Shown here: piece after piece, positions 45,201-57,427 of the stretch
Numbering within the stretch: position 1 is the first letter of the stretch
How the letters are laid out: every line of letters starts with the position of its first letter
From: Atherinomorus stipes
Taxonomy: Eukaryota > Chordata > Actinopteri > Atheriniformes > Atherinidae
Reading direction: 5' to 3'
Length of the DNA stretch: 64,000 bases
NCBI GenBank assembly: GCA_023101725.1
Contig: JALJCO010010453.1
Location: 282,501-346,500 of the forward strand
Position numbers and translations under genes: made by a program
The notes under the pieces: generated by a model
Database searches by the model: none
What the model saw: the letters and a program-made list of their open reading frames with translations, nothing else
Told to the model about the DNA's origin: nothing

Positions 45201-48200
45201 ACTGGGTCCTGAGGACCGGAATTGAGAAAGACTGCATTAGATCGAGATAGTGTTAACAGTGTTGTGTAAAGTTGTGGCCGCTGTTCTCTGTGGGATCCTT
45301 CATGTTGTGCTGTACTGTACTGTACGAATAGCAGCACGTGATGCAGCTTTGTTGCCGTGGATTACCAATGTTCCCATGTATGTTATAATGAGAGGCTGAG
45401 ACGAGGCAGTTCGGGTCCAGTCAAAGATCGCTGGATCCAAACGGCCTCGTCTCAGCTTCTCATTATAACATACGTGAAAAAAAATACAGAATTATAATTT
45501 AAAGGAGCTGTATCATGCTTTTCAAACATTCCAAAAGTCAAATACAGACATTTATAAGCTAAATATGTTTCCATTGCTACTATAGAAACTAATTTGGTGT
45601 TAAATTTTTTTTTTTTTTTATGCGTCTAATTTCCAACACGGAAGTAAGATGGCTGACTGCACTGAACCACCGAAGCTCTTGACCAATTGCAACATGTTTT
45701 ACGCCCATTTCATGACGTCGCCTGGAAGAGACATTGATTCTGAAGGGTCACAAATTTGTTTTTAACACCGGCGACACTTACATTGGTTGTTATTTGTAAA
45801 CATTGATGGATAATTGGACTCCGATCGATGGGATAAAATGGAGCAGCCTGTTATGGAGCTGCATGCGCTCGACCCAGAGTCTGATATGGAGTTTGAAGTA
45901 CACGCAGTACCACAGAGACCCCTGACAAGTAAGTAAATTAGCAAACAAATCATAGGCTAATACTAGCATTGAGCTGAGAGACGTTTTCACTCACAGGTGT
46001 TGTTGTCTGTCCATGAGGCGTTTTCATAGTGCGAACTGCGTCAGGTTTCAGAAGTAATCCCCGAGGGAAAAAAAAAACACTTGAAGTTGTCAGGAGTGAA
46101 GTTCACACACAAAGTTGAGGTTTTTTTTTCTGCTCCTGAAATCCTAAAATCCAACCACTTCTGGCAAGTTGATTCGTCCAGTACAACAAATAAACTCCCC
46201 ACGCCGAACGCAACCCCCCCAACTTGCCGTCCTCTAGAGCTTAAAAAAAAAAAAAAAAAACTTTTCTCCTGAACTCTGGAGAAAACGTCTTTTAGCTGAT
46301 GGCTGCTTGTCTCTCTTGTCTCTGAGGAAATCTTCCTGCAGTTTCTTCCTCAGATAGTGTATAGGTTAGGATTCTCTTTGAGTTTCTGTTGAACAAAGAG
46401 GGCGTCTTGCTACGATGCTGCACATGCGTATTTGACGCTTTGTAATTGGTGCCACCTCGTTGGCCACCGGTGTCAGTCAGTTATGTTAAGGAAGTTAGAG
46501 CTTGGCCTAAATATTCATATATATTACTCAAATATGCACAAATGAAGAAAAAAACAACTTAAATTAAGTTTTTTTTTAATGAGGAAATAACACAGTAACA
46601 TGCTGAAAAGCTCTTAAGTCCATTTTTCATGATAGGGCTCCTTTAATTTTATTTCAAACTCTGAATGAACTACAATATCCTGCGATCTCTTGCAGTTAAA
46701 CACGTTACAATGATATTCTACCTTCTGTGATCCTTATTTTGTTCATGATCTTTTAAAAGAATTACCGTATTTTCTGGACTATAGGCCGCACTTTCTTTCT
46801 TAGTTTGGTGGTTTTTGCGACTTATAGTCCAGAGCGACTTATATCTGAAAATATATACAATTTCACATATTTTTAAGTATCAATTCATATTGACTTACAT
46901 GAGCCAAGGAGTAAATATTACTGTTTAATGTCAAAAGAGGGTGCTCTAAACTTGTGACGACTATATTCTGCTCCTAGGGCAAAAATCCCAAAATAGCCTA
47001 ATCTCAGTGAGAGTAGTTCATTTTGGACATCTGTCTGTGTGGTGGAACAACTCTTCAAAAAACACGTTTATCCTTCTTAATTATGATATTTGTGATCATT
47101 TACAGGCATTCATTTTGGAATTGGACTGATTGGGTAAACTTTAGCAGCAAGAAGTAGGGCATGAAAAATCTGAAAATCACCCTATTTTAAATAAATAAAT
47201 ATGTCTTATAGTCCGGTGCGACATATGTTTTTTTGTTTTCCGGTTCATGGTGCATTTTTTGACTGATGCTACTTATTGTCCGGAAATGATAGAGATTTTG
47301 AAATCAAAGTGATCATGGAAGTTTGACCAAACCTATATGTGCAATCTTAAAAAAAACTAAAAAAAAAAACAGCAAAATAAAGCATTATTTCAGCAGAGGT
47401 GTTAATTTTGGACAATTTGCGGACATTATGCATGTACTGAATGCATTAATAACACCTGCATGGTCATGTTTTATTTCCTGCCAATGTTATCAGAGCAGCT
47501 CTGCAAATTTCATTTTAATATGATGCTTTCTTATATCAGAAATGATAATCGAATTCGAATTGTATGAATTACATTTAAAGCTTGATATATTAACAAACTC
47601 CCTCTCTTTAAAATTCCCTGAAGCAGCTCGACACGGTTCGGCTCACAGATGACAAAACGATGCATCGGTTGATTACATGATGGCACAAAAAGAGAGCTGT
47701 GAATGAAGGGATGAGACTATAACTGAACCCATGTTACCTTCCCAAACTGGCCTAGTTGAAAAAATGGAGCCCCCACTACATCACATCAGTACTAAAAAAA
47801 ATAGGTTGGATTTGCTAAAAAATTATTAAAAACAAATTAATAGAATTAGCAAACTTGGCATTTTGTTGTTGAAAGTCAAAACTGGAAACACAACTCAGTC
47901 CAGCAGCAATTTAGGAAATATGAAAATGTGGCCAATGTGAGTCAGTGTACCAGTCTTGATAGGAAAGCACTCATAATTAAGAAAAGAGATTACAACAGTA
48001 TTTTCTTATTTTTGAGGAATAGAAGGGATGTATCTGGTCATCAATGGTCAGTCAGTCATTTTCTGAACTGCTTATCCAGTTCAGGGTCACGGGGGTTGCT
48101 GGAGCCTATCCCAGCTGTTAACAGGCGAGAGGCAGGGTACATCCTGGACAGCCCGCCAGTCTGTCGCAGGGCCAACAGTCATCGTTGGTATACCTTTTGA

Positions 48201-51200
48201 AATTGACAATATTACATACTATTGATCAAGATGGATCCATATAGAAAATATCAGGATTGATCAATTGATTTATTTTGCTGTCGCCCAACTCTAATTAGTT
48301 ACTAAATTGAGTATAACTTCTTTCGTATTTTTGAAATTTGTACCTTTTATTACAAATGAAAGAATGCAATTCTCTACACTTCTTTTTTTATCCACTGGCT
48401 GCTTGCAGGTTTGCTGCTTAATTTGTTCAAATGCAGTCTTAGAATCTTTTTTTCTTGTGACAAGTAATACAAGATAAATGCTTTTTCCAGGTGACAGAAA
48501 ATACAGACGAAGTCGCAGCAGGAGCAAAGAGGTAATTTATTGATTTTTATCATTAGGTTTGATTAGATTTTTATTTTTTATTTTTATTTATTTTTTGTAG
48601 TAGTTGCTAGTTTTAGGTCGAGGTGAGTATGTTATTTCGGTGAAATGTATTTATAGAAGTCTTAAGTCCAGAAATTTAAAAAAAAGAAAAAGATGGCCAT
48701 GTACTCAAATGGACAGGGTACTTTTTTGCCATCCATATGTTCATATTTCTCAAAGGAAGTTTGTGTCCTTGAATATTTGTCATTTATTTTTAACCATATG
48801 AAATGGTGAAGAGTAGCTATTTCTTTTTTTTTTTCTTTTTTTCTTTTTTTTGTTAAATCTTGTGTGTAGATCACATGATAACATTTCTACAATAAATCAT
48901 ACTCAGCGTGCTAATGCACGAAGAGACTGAACAGAGGACCCTGCTGACATAGCAAAATAATATGCCTACTACTGGGACAGGTAACTATCTGCCATTCAAA
49001 CTCTTATTTGTCTCACATTGTTAGCAGAAAAAAAAATGTTTTTTTTATTTATTTATTTATTTTATTTTATTTATTTTTTTTAATCTCTTGCTGCTAGGGA
49101 TGGGCATTCATTCAATCTTTAAAATAATTTAGTCTTAAACTAATGGAAGTTGGATGCCCATCCTTATTACAACATCTCGGTGGGTGCAAGTTCTGAGTGT
49201 TCAGATTGCACTGAATAACTGTTGCCAGATTAATAAATTACATTCAAGTATCTACCTTAAGAATGAGAACCGAGCATTTTGCATGAACAATATTAAATCT
49301 GAAAAGAGACTACAAACATGCTGTCTTTATTTCTGTAACTTTATAGAAGTGGTTGCAGCCAAAACAGTGCATACTCAGAAATACCCACAGTTGCAGTCAT
49401 GCTCTGAGAATGATCTTCTGTGATTGTTATAAAGATGGGTTTGAAATGAAGAGGATTTTTCAGCTTGTCAAATATATGACATACTTTCTGCTATAAGCCA
49501 TGGTACTAACTCTTTTTGTTGCACTATTTTCCTGAAAGAGACAACTTCTTCTTAAAACAGGCACGAAAGAGGGACTCTGAGAAGCCATCAAAATCACACA
49601 GAAAAACAGATGAGCAGCATGTGCAAGACAGACTTTCTGCAGAGAATGGAGAGGAACGGGCCAGGCGCAAGGAGAGGAAGTCGTCAAGGGGTCGAAGTTT
49701 ATCCAGGTCACACTCCAGAGAAAGGTTAGTTTGATCAAAACCGTGTTATTAAATAGGGCTGGGTGGCTATAACAATAGCCTAGATGATAGAAAAAGCCTC
49801 ATTTCATATTAAGCTCAATCGTTTACGCTGCTGCAGGTGCTTCACTGCAGTATTTTACGGAAAGGTGAGTCTTATAGCATGCCCAAGCAAACTACAAACT
49901 AGGGTTGCGCGGTATACCGGTACCAGTAAAGTACCCCAATACTAGAGCATTAAAAACGGTACTATACCAGCATTTAAAAAGAAACAGTACTTTAAAAAGA
50001 AAAAAACGCAGCTAAATAGGTAAATAGGAGCCTGTCTCTTTAAGCGCAGCGAGGCCAGTGAGTGTGACGTAGTTACTAATGCGGGGCTCTCACTGAAGCA
50101 GCTTCACTGAGGAGACGACATCAGGTAGCAGACAGGCTGGTTCATGGCGAGTGGACGTTGCCGCGGATACCTGAAGTGTGAAGTGTTGCCTCCTTTAACA
50201 AGACGAACTTTGTAGCATCGCTTTCACTGCGGTGCTTCAGTGTTCAACAGCTCGCCTTCGTTATTAGCTTTGAAACCGTAATACTTCCAAACTGTACTTC
50301 AAGCCCCTACTTTATCAACAAGGGCTTTTCTGAAGCCGGCATCTTTTCTCTTTTCCTCTAAAGGACGACTATGCGGACTTGCTCCGTGACTTCAGTCAGT
50401 CGGGTGCTGATGTTGTTCAGTTATGTCAAAGTAAAAAGCACAAAGCCTCTTCCAGCCCAGTAGAAACCTACAGAAGCCTGCATACGACACATAAACGGTT
50501 AATAAATGCATTTTTAATTTTCTTCAAAGTTATTACATCCTTAAAATGTTTAAGTAAGTTTAAAAATGTCTACAGAGGTGAACTGACTGATGTTATGATA
50601 GTCAGCCACACAAACATGATTTTATAGGCATTACCTCATACCCATTTAATGTTTCATATCATAAACTATTGAGACACTGCATCAAATAAATGAATATTCT
50701 GAAACACATTAAAAAATATTCCATTAGCCATCTTATTCATTTAAATAATTATACAATTAATTTATCTAATTATGTCTATATAATATTTTATGTATAGATT
50801 GATTTTTATTTTAATTTGACATTGCTTTATATTACTGGTTCTCTGTGTTCTAAATTGAAGATTTTACTTGATTATTTTAAAATAAAGACTTCAGGAACAA
50901 CAACACAAATAAAAGAAATATTGAGTTTGGTTGATCTTTTTAAAAAAGTATCAAAGTATCGAAATGCAAAATGGTATCAGTATCGACACAGAAATTTGGT
51001 ATCGCGACAACCCTACTACAAACAAACATGTAGGAAGACGGCAGTGAACGGATTTCAGACCAGGATAATTGGCTGCAAGAGGACCAGCCAACCCAAATCG
51101 AGTGGCTTGTACCTAAGAGATGGGCAACTTTTGTCGCATGGATGTGGTTTGGGTTTACAAAGACTGACGCTGACCAGACAAGTGGGTTGTAAAGTATGCC

Positions 51201-54200
51201 GTGTTGTGCCAAAAAATGCCCCCGGGAGCCGGCATACATTTTGTTGTCTGGTCCAGTCTTTTATATGCAAACCAAATCCATGTGACAGAATTTGCTCCTT
51301 TTATACTTTAACTCATTGACTGCCAGACCTTTTCCGAGCAGAGCGATCCACATTGCCAAGGTTTTTAAAGCATTTTCACAGATTTTTGGAGATCCACAGA
51401 ATATTGTGTACTATGCTTATGCAAACACTGAATGTACCAAAGGAAAGCTTAGACTCTCTTCTTTTTTCAGAAAAAAACATTTGTTTCTAGCTTTTTCCAT
51501 TCTTTAGTAACATGCAGTAAAACATGAGTTTGATGCAGCGAAAATGCCTGCTTCTGACCAAAAAGCTGAGAAAACGAGCTTTAAATGCTGCAGTGCGCTT
51601 CAAGTGGATGCCTTCTTTGATGCCGATATTTTTTTTTACTTTAGTGACACCATCATCTGAACAGCTGTTTACTTCTATGAAACAACAAATACAACACTGA
51701 GAAAAGGGTGCCCCCCCCCCCCCCCCCCCCCCCACGGGAAACACCCGCCGTGCTGCTGTTTGACCTACTTTCAATTTCAGCTGGCGCACTTGGCTGCCGT
51801 ATTTTCATCGTGTCTTTGATCGATCGTGTCACTGTCTGTCACCGATCACTTTTTCCACAAATTTTTCTCTGTCATCCACCGCCAAATTTGCTTCGATTAC
51901 GACCAGTCGCCATGTTCTCTCCCCCTCGCAACAGAATCGAGCACACTTCCTCTGCTGACCATGCTGCTGACTCGTGCTGAATACACACACTCACCATAGA
52001 AGCACACTTCTTCCTGGTAGGTTTTTTAAAGCTTGTCTAACTTCGCCATCTGCTGGATCAGATGAAAATGACTGAAATAAAGACTATCAACACTTGGTTC
52101 TCTCTGACAAGCTCCGCCAGAGATTAAAACAGCTCCCCCGATTAAAACCCGTAATTAACGTGTAAACACATGATTGGCAGTTAACGTTCGGATTTGAATT
52201 AACGTGTTTACACGTGAATGGCAGCCAGTGAGTTAATAGCCACTCGTACTCTTATAGCATGGCGTTGGATTCTTTTAAGGTGGAAAGATGCAGTCCCACC
52301 TTTGTTTTCTGATTGGATAAAGAAGATGATATCTAATTGAAAATGAAGGAAGATCAGATGTGCAATTAAGGAATCGGAAGACAAATTTCGGGAAATATGG
52401 AGTTCTTTTTTAACACTGATTATGATTGACTGTTCAAGATTTGGGGTTGGAAAGGAAATTTTGTGACATAAGATGCTATTTTATGTATATGACCTGATAA
52501 CATGACAAAAGAAAAGCACATAAAGATATAAAACAGAAGTTACCCCTTCTTTTAGGTACAAGCCGCTCGGTTAGGGTTGATTGGTCATCTTGTTAAAATT
52601 GTCTTGTCTTCCTCTGTGTTGCAGTGTGCCTTGGCATGTCATGAGACATGTCTTGATGTAAAATACTGCAGTACAGTCTGTCAATGAAAACAATAATGGC
52701 AAATTTTACCTTGACCGTCTTGATAGGAAAAAAGGTTCTAAATAAAAAATGTTTAGTACCTACTGCCTTTTTATTTGTTGAGTATATCATTTCAAACTGC
52801 ATTTCCACATTGCAATTTTATATAAATTATTCATTGAATTGACAAAAGACTTTACTATTGTTATGTAGATATGAAATGAGCTTTATCGGGATGTGAAATT
52901 TTGGTCGTATCACCCCACCTTATTAAATTTGGTCATCCCGCCATTCATCTTTCTTAATGTCTGAAAGTATTTGCTGCCAAGATTAAGCTATAGTTGTTGT
53001 TGTTGTTATTATTATTGTTATTATTATTATGGCTGTCAGTTTAATGCATTAATTTGATTAATTACACTGCAAATTAATGCATAAAAAAAATAAATAATTG
53101 CGATTAATTCAGAATGCCAATTCGATGCACGAGCATTTTAAATTTGGCCCACTGAATGACACGAGCAGTGGGTGGCGGTAATGCACCTAAAGCTCTTTGC
53201 CAACCGCCAATGCACACCAGAAGAAGAATATTGTCACTGAGTCACTGCACAGAACTTCATAGGCTGTGTTGGAGCAGGGTTGCATGGAAATTGTTTAACT
53301 GTGTATTTTTTATTCTGATTGGCTGCTACCTTGGCCAGGTCTCTCTTGTAAAAGAGATCTATTATCTCAATGGTACCTCCTGGTTGAATAAAGGTGGAAA
53401 AAAAACCCAAAAAACTTAAAGGACTGTGGCCCTTGAGGACCATTGTTTCCCACAACTGCTTTAGCACATATGAGATTAATTAAATTATTCACAAATCCTG
53501 TGATTAATTAGATTTTTTTTTTTAATCGCCTGACAGCCCTAATTTATTATCATTATTTCTATTCAGTTGGATTTGATCATACTTTTAGCTGAATTTTTAT
53601 GTACATTTTTACAGTTGACGCACAAAAATATTGGAATAAAGCATTAACATACTGATAACATCTTTTGTATCTTGCTCAGTGTTATGTTTGTGGTTATACA
53701 GTTTTTTGTCTTTTTTTTTTCTCTTTATTACATTTTCCATACATCAACTTGAAATATTACAAATACTTAAAGGGACTTGAGGCAGGAATTTGAAAAAAAA
53801 AACCCAACATGAATGTCCCTTTTTTTCATACTAATGGGTGATGAAGCGCTAAATACCAAAAATAACGTTTCCACCCATGTTTCTCTCCGTTGCCTTGAAC
53901 AGGCTGTGTGCTGCAAAATGCGCTGCAATTCGGTGTCCGAATTTCCCGCGCTGCCCTGCGGACGTGACGTAAAATGACTGACATCCGCAGTTTTGATGCA
54001 GGAAAAGACGGTCACGTTAAATAAAAACACTGTAAGCGATAGTTATGGATTCTTCTGCCGTCAGAATACGATCTAGATCAACTTAAAGACCACTAAAAAT
54101 TGTAACTACAAAGAAAAAGCGTAGTAAACAACATTATAGTTTTCCAGCTCTGCCATGCGGACGTGACGTCACATGACGCTACATCCGCTGTTTTGATATA

Positions 54201-55962
54201 GGACGAAGCCGGTCGCGGTAAATTTAAACACTGTAAGCGATAGTTATGGATTATTCTGCTGTCAGCAAACGATCCAGATCAACTGAAAGACACTAAAAAG
54301 TGTAACTACGGAGAAAAAGGTGAGTAAACAACATTATAGCTTCAGTTTGTGCACGCTCCCGTGACGGCTTGGCTCGTGGCTGCAGTTACCTGAAGCGCCA
54401 GTCACGGCAGTCGCAAGTTTTGTTTCTTAATCTTGCCTCAAGTCCCTTTAAAAGGAAGTTGATCATCTGTTGTAAATATTTCACATCATCACTTTGTTCA
54501 TGTCCATTTCTTGGATTGGTGTTCATTTATTTTCTCATTTTAGACGGCACCATAGCAGAAGCAAGGACAAACGGCGGTCACGATCACGCAGTCGGGACAG
54601 GAAGAAGAAGGCTAGGTCTCGCTCAGGTTCAAGGACCAAACACCGTCATCATAGCAGAAGTCGCAGCAGGAGCAGGTGAGCTTAAATGGAAGTGTTTCTT
54701 GGATATCTGTTTACATCCTTTGATTTTCCACATCTTTGATGGGGTATTTATTGGACTACTTTGGTTTTTCTTCCAGGGAACGAAAGAAGAGGAGCGAGAA
54801 AGTTCACAGAAAAAGTCGAAGCAGGTCTGTCAGTCCAGTCATCTTTCGTGGCCGAAACACAGCAATGGATGCACAAGAGGCCCTGGCTAGAAGGTAAAGC
54901 AACGCCATTACTTTTTCCAGTTTGCATGCTGTGTGGGTGGGTGTGTTTTTATTTATTTCCCTTTTTAAATGAAACCATGTCCTTTTTTTTCAGTGTTTTT
55001 GCCACGTTTTTCTTAAACGAGCTAAACAAAATGAACAACTTTTTGGGGGGGTACTTTTCAGACTAGAAAGAGCCAAGAAACTACAGGAGCAGAAGGAGAA
55101 AGAAATGTTTGAGAAGCAGCAGCAGCAGCAACAGGAGATCGCTGCAGGTGAGATGCCATTGCTATCTTTTCATCTAAAACCTAAATGAATCTGTTAAGTT
55201 TCTGTTGTTTATACTTGTCTGTATGTTTACAGCCGTGGCTGCCCCTATTGCAGCTGCTGCTGCAGCGGCAGCTTCAAACCCTGCACTCAATGTGGCAGCC
55301 CTCCTGGCCTCTGGGACGCAGGTCACACCTCAGATTGCCATGGCAGCTCAGATGGCAGCACTTCAAGCCAAAACCCTAGCAGAGACTGGTATTGCTGTGC
55401 CCAGCTATTACAACCCATCCGCTGTAAACCCAATGAAGTTTGCAGAGCAGGAGAAGAAGAGGAAAAAGCTATGGCAGGGAAAGAAGGATGGGGTAAGGTT
55501 TAAATTGGTCTGTTCATATTTTAAATGGTAGACAAACAAATTATAAATACGTGATACCTAGGTTTTTTTGTTTTGTTTTGTTTTTCTCAATTAAAGGACA
55601 AGTCCCAAACAGCTGAGCTGTGGGAGAAACTAAACTTTGGAAACAAGGACCAAAATGTTAAATTCCGCAAACTAATGGGCATTAAGGTATGTTGTTGCTC
55701 TGTTATTTGTAAAACTGCAAGTTTTACAAGCTATAGCTCGTTGGAGTTACAATTTTAATTTCCTTTCCCACTCCTGCAGGATGATGAGGCAGAAGTTTCC
55801 AAGCCACTTAATGATGATGGCCTAAAGACTCTTCAAAAGCAGGAGGAGGTGTTTAGGAACCTTGATGTTCAGTATGAGATGGCTCGCTCTCAGACACACA
55901 CTCAGAGGGGAATGGGCCTCGGCTTTTCCTCTTCGTTCTCTCGTGGAATGGATTCTATCTAG
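42233..55962 (+). CDS. rsrc2: Arginine/serine-rich coiled-coil protein 2, whole gene
   Basis: RSRC2 is a nuclear RS-domain protein; its molecular job is poorly defined. Ten coding exons: 42233-42238, 43696-43840, 48491-48531, 49561-49724, 54544-54675, 54777-54893, 55062-55147, 55233-55492, 55597-55686, 55780-55962. All phases match, giving 407 aa (human about 434). Exon 1 supplies only Met-Ser before GSDSESGDL, which resembles human MAASDTERDGL. Residues about 36-187 are RS-rich. 202-230 form a Lys/Glu/Gln helix (LERAKKLQEQKEKEM). About 231-317 hold an Ala-rich stretch with NVAALLASGTQVTPQIAMAA. The C-terminal part (LWEKLNFGNKDQNVKFRKL, TQRGMGLGF) is the conserved small-acidic-protein-like region. 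The first exon rests on a donor match only. Confidence 0.95.
42837..43225. mobile_element. Probable interrupted small hAT-like repeat
   Basis: CGGCTCATCAACTCGGAGCTC at the left and TGGCTGAGGAGGTCTGGAG at the right look like two ends of a MITE related to the palindromic 200-bp families, with about 230 bp of other sequence between. Target repeats were not found. Confidence 0.35.
43395..43577. mobile_element. Palindromic hAT-like MITE (CCTCAAGAGCC family)
   Basis: GTCCAGTCCTCAAGAGCAACT at the left mirrors GGAGGACTGGACGTGGGC at the right. Same family as 33055-33255. Confidence 0.75.
44252..44940. mobile_element. hAT-like fold-back MITE, 689 bp
   Basis: Exact 8-bp direct repeats CAAAGCAT (44244-44251 and 44941-44948) flank ends TAGGGGTGCCACAAACAATT and AATTGTGGCAGCCCTA. 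Internal inverted arms (about 44455-44590 against 44770-44940, sharing AAGAAAAGAT and CATAATCGA-type words) and GTTTGGACAC hairpins suggest a composite of nested copies. Confidence 0.9.
45028..45235. mobile_element. Palindromic hAT-like MITE, about 205 bp
   Basis: AGTGTTTCTCAATTCCAATC at the left mirrors CCGGAATTGAGAAAGACT at the right. Flanks CATAAGAT and CATTAGAT look like an aged 8-bp target duplication. Confidence 0.75.
45375..45473. repeat. Strong fold-back palindrome, about 33-bp arms
   Basis: TGTATGTTATAATGAGAGGC then TGAGACGAGGC is followed after about 33 bp by GCCTCGTCTCAGC then TTCTCATTATAACATACGTG. Only a few mismatches separate the arms, which implies a recent origin. Confidence 0.8.
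45499..46646. mobile_element. TTAA-flanked non-coding element, about 1.15 kb
   Basis: TTAA (45499-45502 and 46643-46646) flanks inverted ends AGGAGCTGTATCATG and CATGATAGGGCTCCT. The TTAA target fits piggyBac-like elements. No transposase was seen. Confidence 0.75.
46765..47290. mobile_element. CCGTATTTTCTGGACTATA-type dispersed repeat
   Basis: The left end reads ACCGTATTTTCTGGACTATA and the right end is a diverged inverse (CTTATTGTCCGGAAATGA). Two inner GACTTATAGTCC-type words repeat. I recall this as a common vertebrate DNA element; its class is uncertain. Confidence 0.6.
48040..48185 (+). mobile_element. Short retroposon fragment
   Basis: CTGCTTATCCAGTTCAGGGTC followed by GCTGGAGCCTATCCCAGCTG and AGTCTGTCGCAGGGCC is a motif I recall as very common in teleost retroposons. 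A smaller piece of the same motif lies at about 43895-43937. Confidence 0.6.
48532..49560. other. rsrc2 intron 3, no element recognised
   Basis: T-rich runs (about 48567-48597, 48825-48850, 49030-49082) and plain intronic sequence. No RNA gene or coding frame is supported. Confidence 0.5.
49900..51015. mobile_element. hAT-like non-autonomous element, 1,116 bp
   Basis: Exact 8-bp direct repeats CTACAAAC (49892-49899 and 51016-51023) flank ends TAGGGTTGCGCGGTATACCG and GGTATCGCGACAACCCTA. Its 5' part contains GC-rich stretches (about 50030-50260) unlike the AT-rich rest. The inner frames show no transposase. Confidence 0.9.
51308..52236. mobile_element. TTAA-flanked non-coding element, about 0.93 kb
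   Basis: TTAA (51308-51311 and 52233-52236) with inverted ends CTCATTGACTGCCAG and TGGCAGCCAGTGAG. It holds a C tract (about 51711-51733) and, near its right end, two spaced GTGTAAACAC/GTGTTTACAC palindromes with GATTGGCAG/GAATGGCAG words. Confidence 0.8.
53029..53541. mobile_element. hAT-like MITE with nested fragment
   Basis: Ends GGCTGTCAGTTTAATGC and TAATCGCCTGACAGCCCTA are inverted. A GTGGCCCTTGAGGACC fragment near 53425, of the palindromic 200-bp family, sits inside. Clear target repeats were not found. Confidence 0.65.
53767..54451. mobile_element. TTAA-flanked element with internal tandem duplication
   Basis: TTAA (53767-53770 and 54448-54451) flanks ends AGGGACTTGAGGCAGGA and TCTTGCCTCAAGTCCCT. 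Inside, a unit of roughly 190 bp is duplicated (about 53935-54135 and 54152-54345), sharing GCGGACGTGACGT and ACACTGTAAGCGATAGTTATGG. It ends only 92 bp before rsrc2 exon 5. Confidence 0.85.
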
Positions 55963-56483
55963 TGCCAAACCATCTTTCATCACCAACCATCAGACCATAC
56001 AAGACTCCCAATTCATCGCTAGCCCTCAAACATGCATGGATGTTGCTCTGAATCTGTAATTTATTTATAGACAAAAATTCTCGCATATTGTAACATTATA
56101 ATGTAAATAGCCATACACTGAGTTTGTCAGTGTTATTAAACTGTACATCTTTAGGTAAAAAATGTTGACTGGTTGATGCTGGGGAAGGTAGATTCTATTT
56201 TCAACAATGTGGTAGCTTTTTTTTCTTTTTTAAGATTCAAATATAAAGTAATGTGATGGTCTGAGCATAATCCGAATTTGATGTGGTACAAGTGGACACT
56301 GTTTACATCCATGTAACTAAAGGCGTCTGAGGTCAATGTAGCATTATTAGAATCCTCAATTTCCATTCCTCCTGATTGGATAAACCAAATCATCAGTTGT
56401 AATAAATATTCTATTTTGAATTGCTATGAACAGAGAGAAACTTGACGGGAGTAACCATATGTTTGAATTGTTCATGAATTAAA
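55963..56483 (+). terminator. rsrc2: rsrc2 3' UTR and poly(A) signals
   Basis: AATAAA at 56401-56406 and ATTAAA at 56478-56483 are the nearest polyadenylation signals after the stop. A further AATAAA at 57136-57141 could serve a longer form that would run towards the opposing gene. Confidence 0.55.
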
Positions 56484-57427
56484 CAGTTCTGTGTTTAAAA
56501 AGAAAAAGGAAAAAAAAAACTTGTCAGAAATCACTTTTTTTAATAGAACTTATTTTCACAAAAAAATTGACATGCTGTTTTTAAATGAAGTGCTCTGATT
56601 TTGACATTTCAACATTGACTAATGTTAATGTTGTAAATGATGTAATTTTAACCTATTTAATGATTTGGAGCTACCTTTTGTATAATTTTTAATTTCATAT
56701 TCCACCAGTTGCCACTTTTGGAGGTCTGGGCTGTAGACTGTAAAGCACTTGTCATTTGATGGTGCCGTCACAGATGAGCAAGTAACTCAATCACAGATGG
56801 TAGCTTTGGAGCTATATAAGCATATGCTTACTAAAATGTATATGATTGTTGCTTGCTTTTTTTTTTTTTTTTTTAAAGAGGTGAACACATCCCATCTTCG
56901 TTGCTGAAAAGCTAATGTGAAATTTTAAGAGAAAAATAGTCCACTCAAGCCAAATGTGCCAGTATCATGTCATGCCAGTAAGAGGCAATTTATGTAACTT
57001 CCAGTTGTAAGCTTGTTGCAGGCATCGAAGGAAGAAAATCACAAATGTTGACAGCTTTTTTTTAAAGGTGCTTTTCACAGTTAAAGAACTGTACATAAAA
57101 ATGAGTAAAACAAAACTCCACAATTGCCAATACAAAATAAACGGGCACGTCGTATCAAAATTTTCAACAAGCTTGTTTTGAACTCAAATGTTTTTACTGC
57201 TCAGTGTGCTCTTGGTATGTATTTATGTAATGAAATATGGGCAAAAACAATGAAATATTTTGAAAAGAAATTTGATAATACTGAATTAGACTAAAAATTT
57301 ATCCATAGTTACAAAACCCGAATGAAAATAAATGATCCCTAAAGAACAGCCTTGTGTAAAATAACACATTTTTCAGAATACTTAATTGTAAATGGTCTTC
57401 TGCTGGTATCTGTATGGAGATCCAGTA
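56484..57427. other. Tail-to-tail spacer between rsrc2 and the unnamed gene
   Basis: AT-rich sequence that probably holds the ends of two converging 3' UTRs. No element or coding region was recognised. Confidence 0.5.

Noticed and set aside
50816..51319. 167-codon open frame
   Set aside because: It runs from inside a hAT-like element across its border into flanking DNA, and its composition is not protein-like.
54369..54890. 173-codon frame overlapping rsrc2 exons 5-6
   Set aside because: It is in a different frame from the RS-rich coding exons and spans introns.
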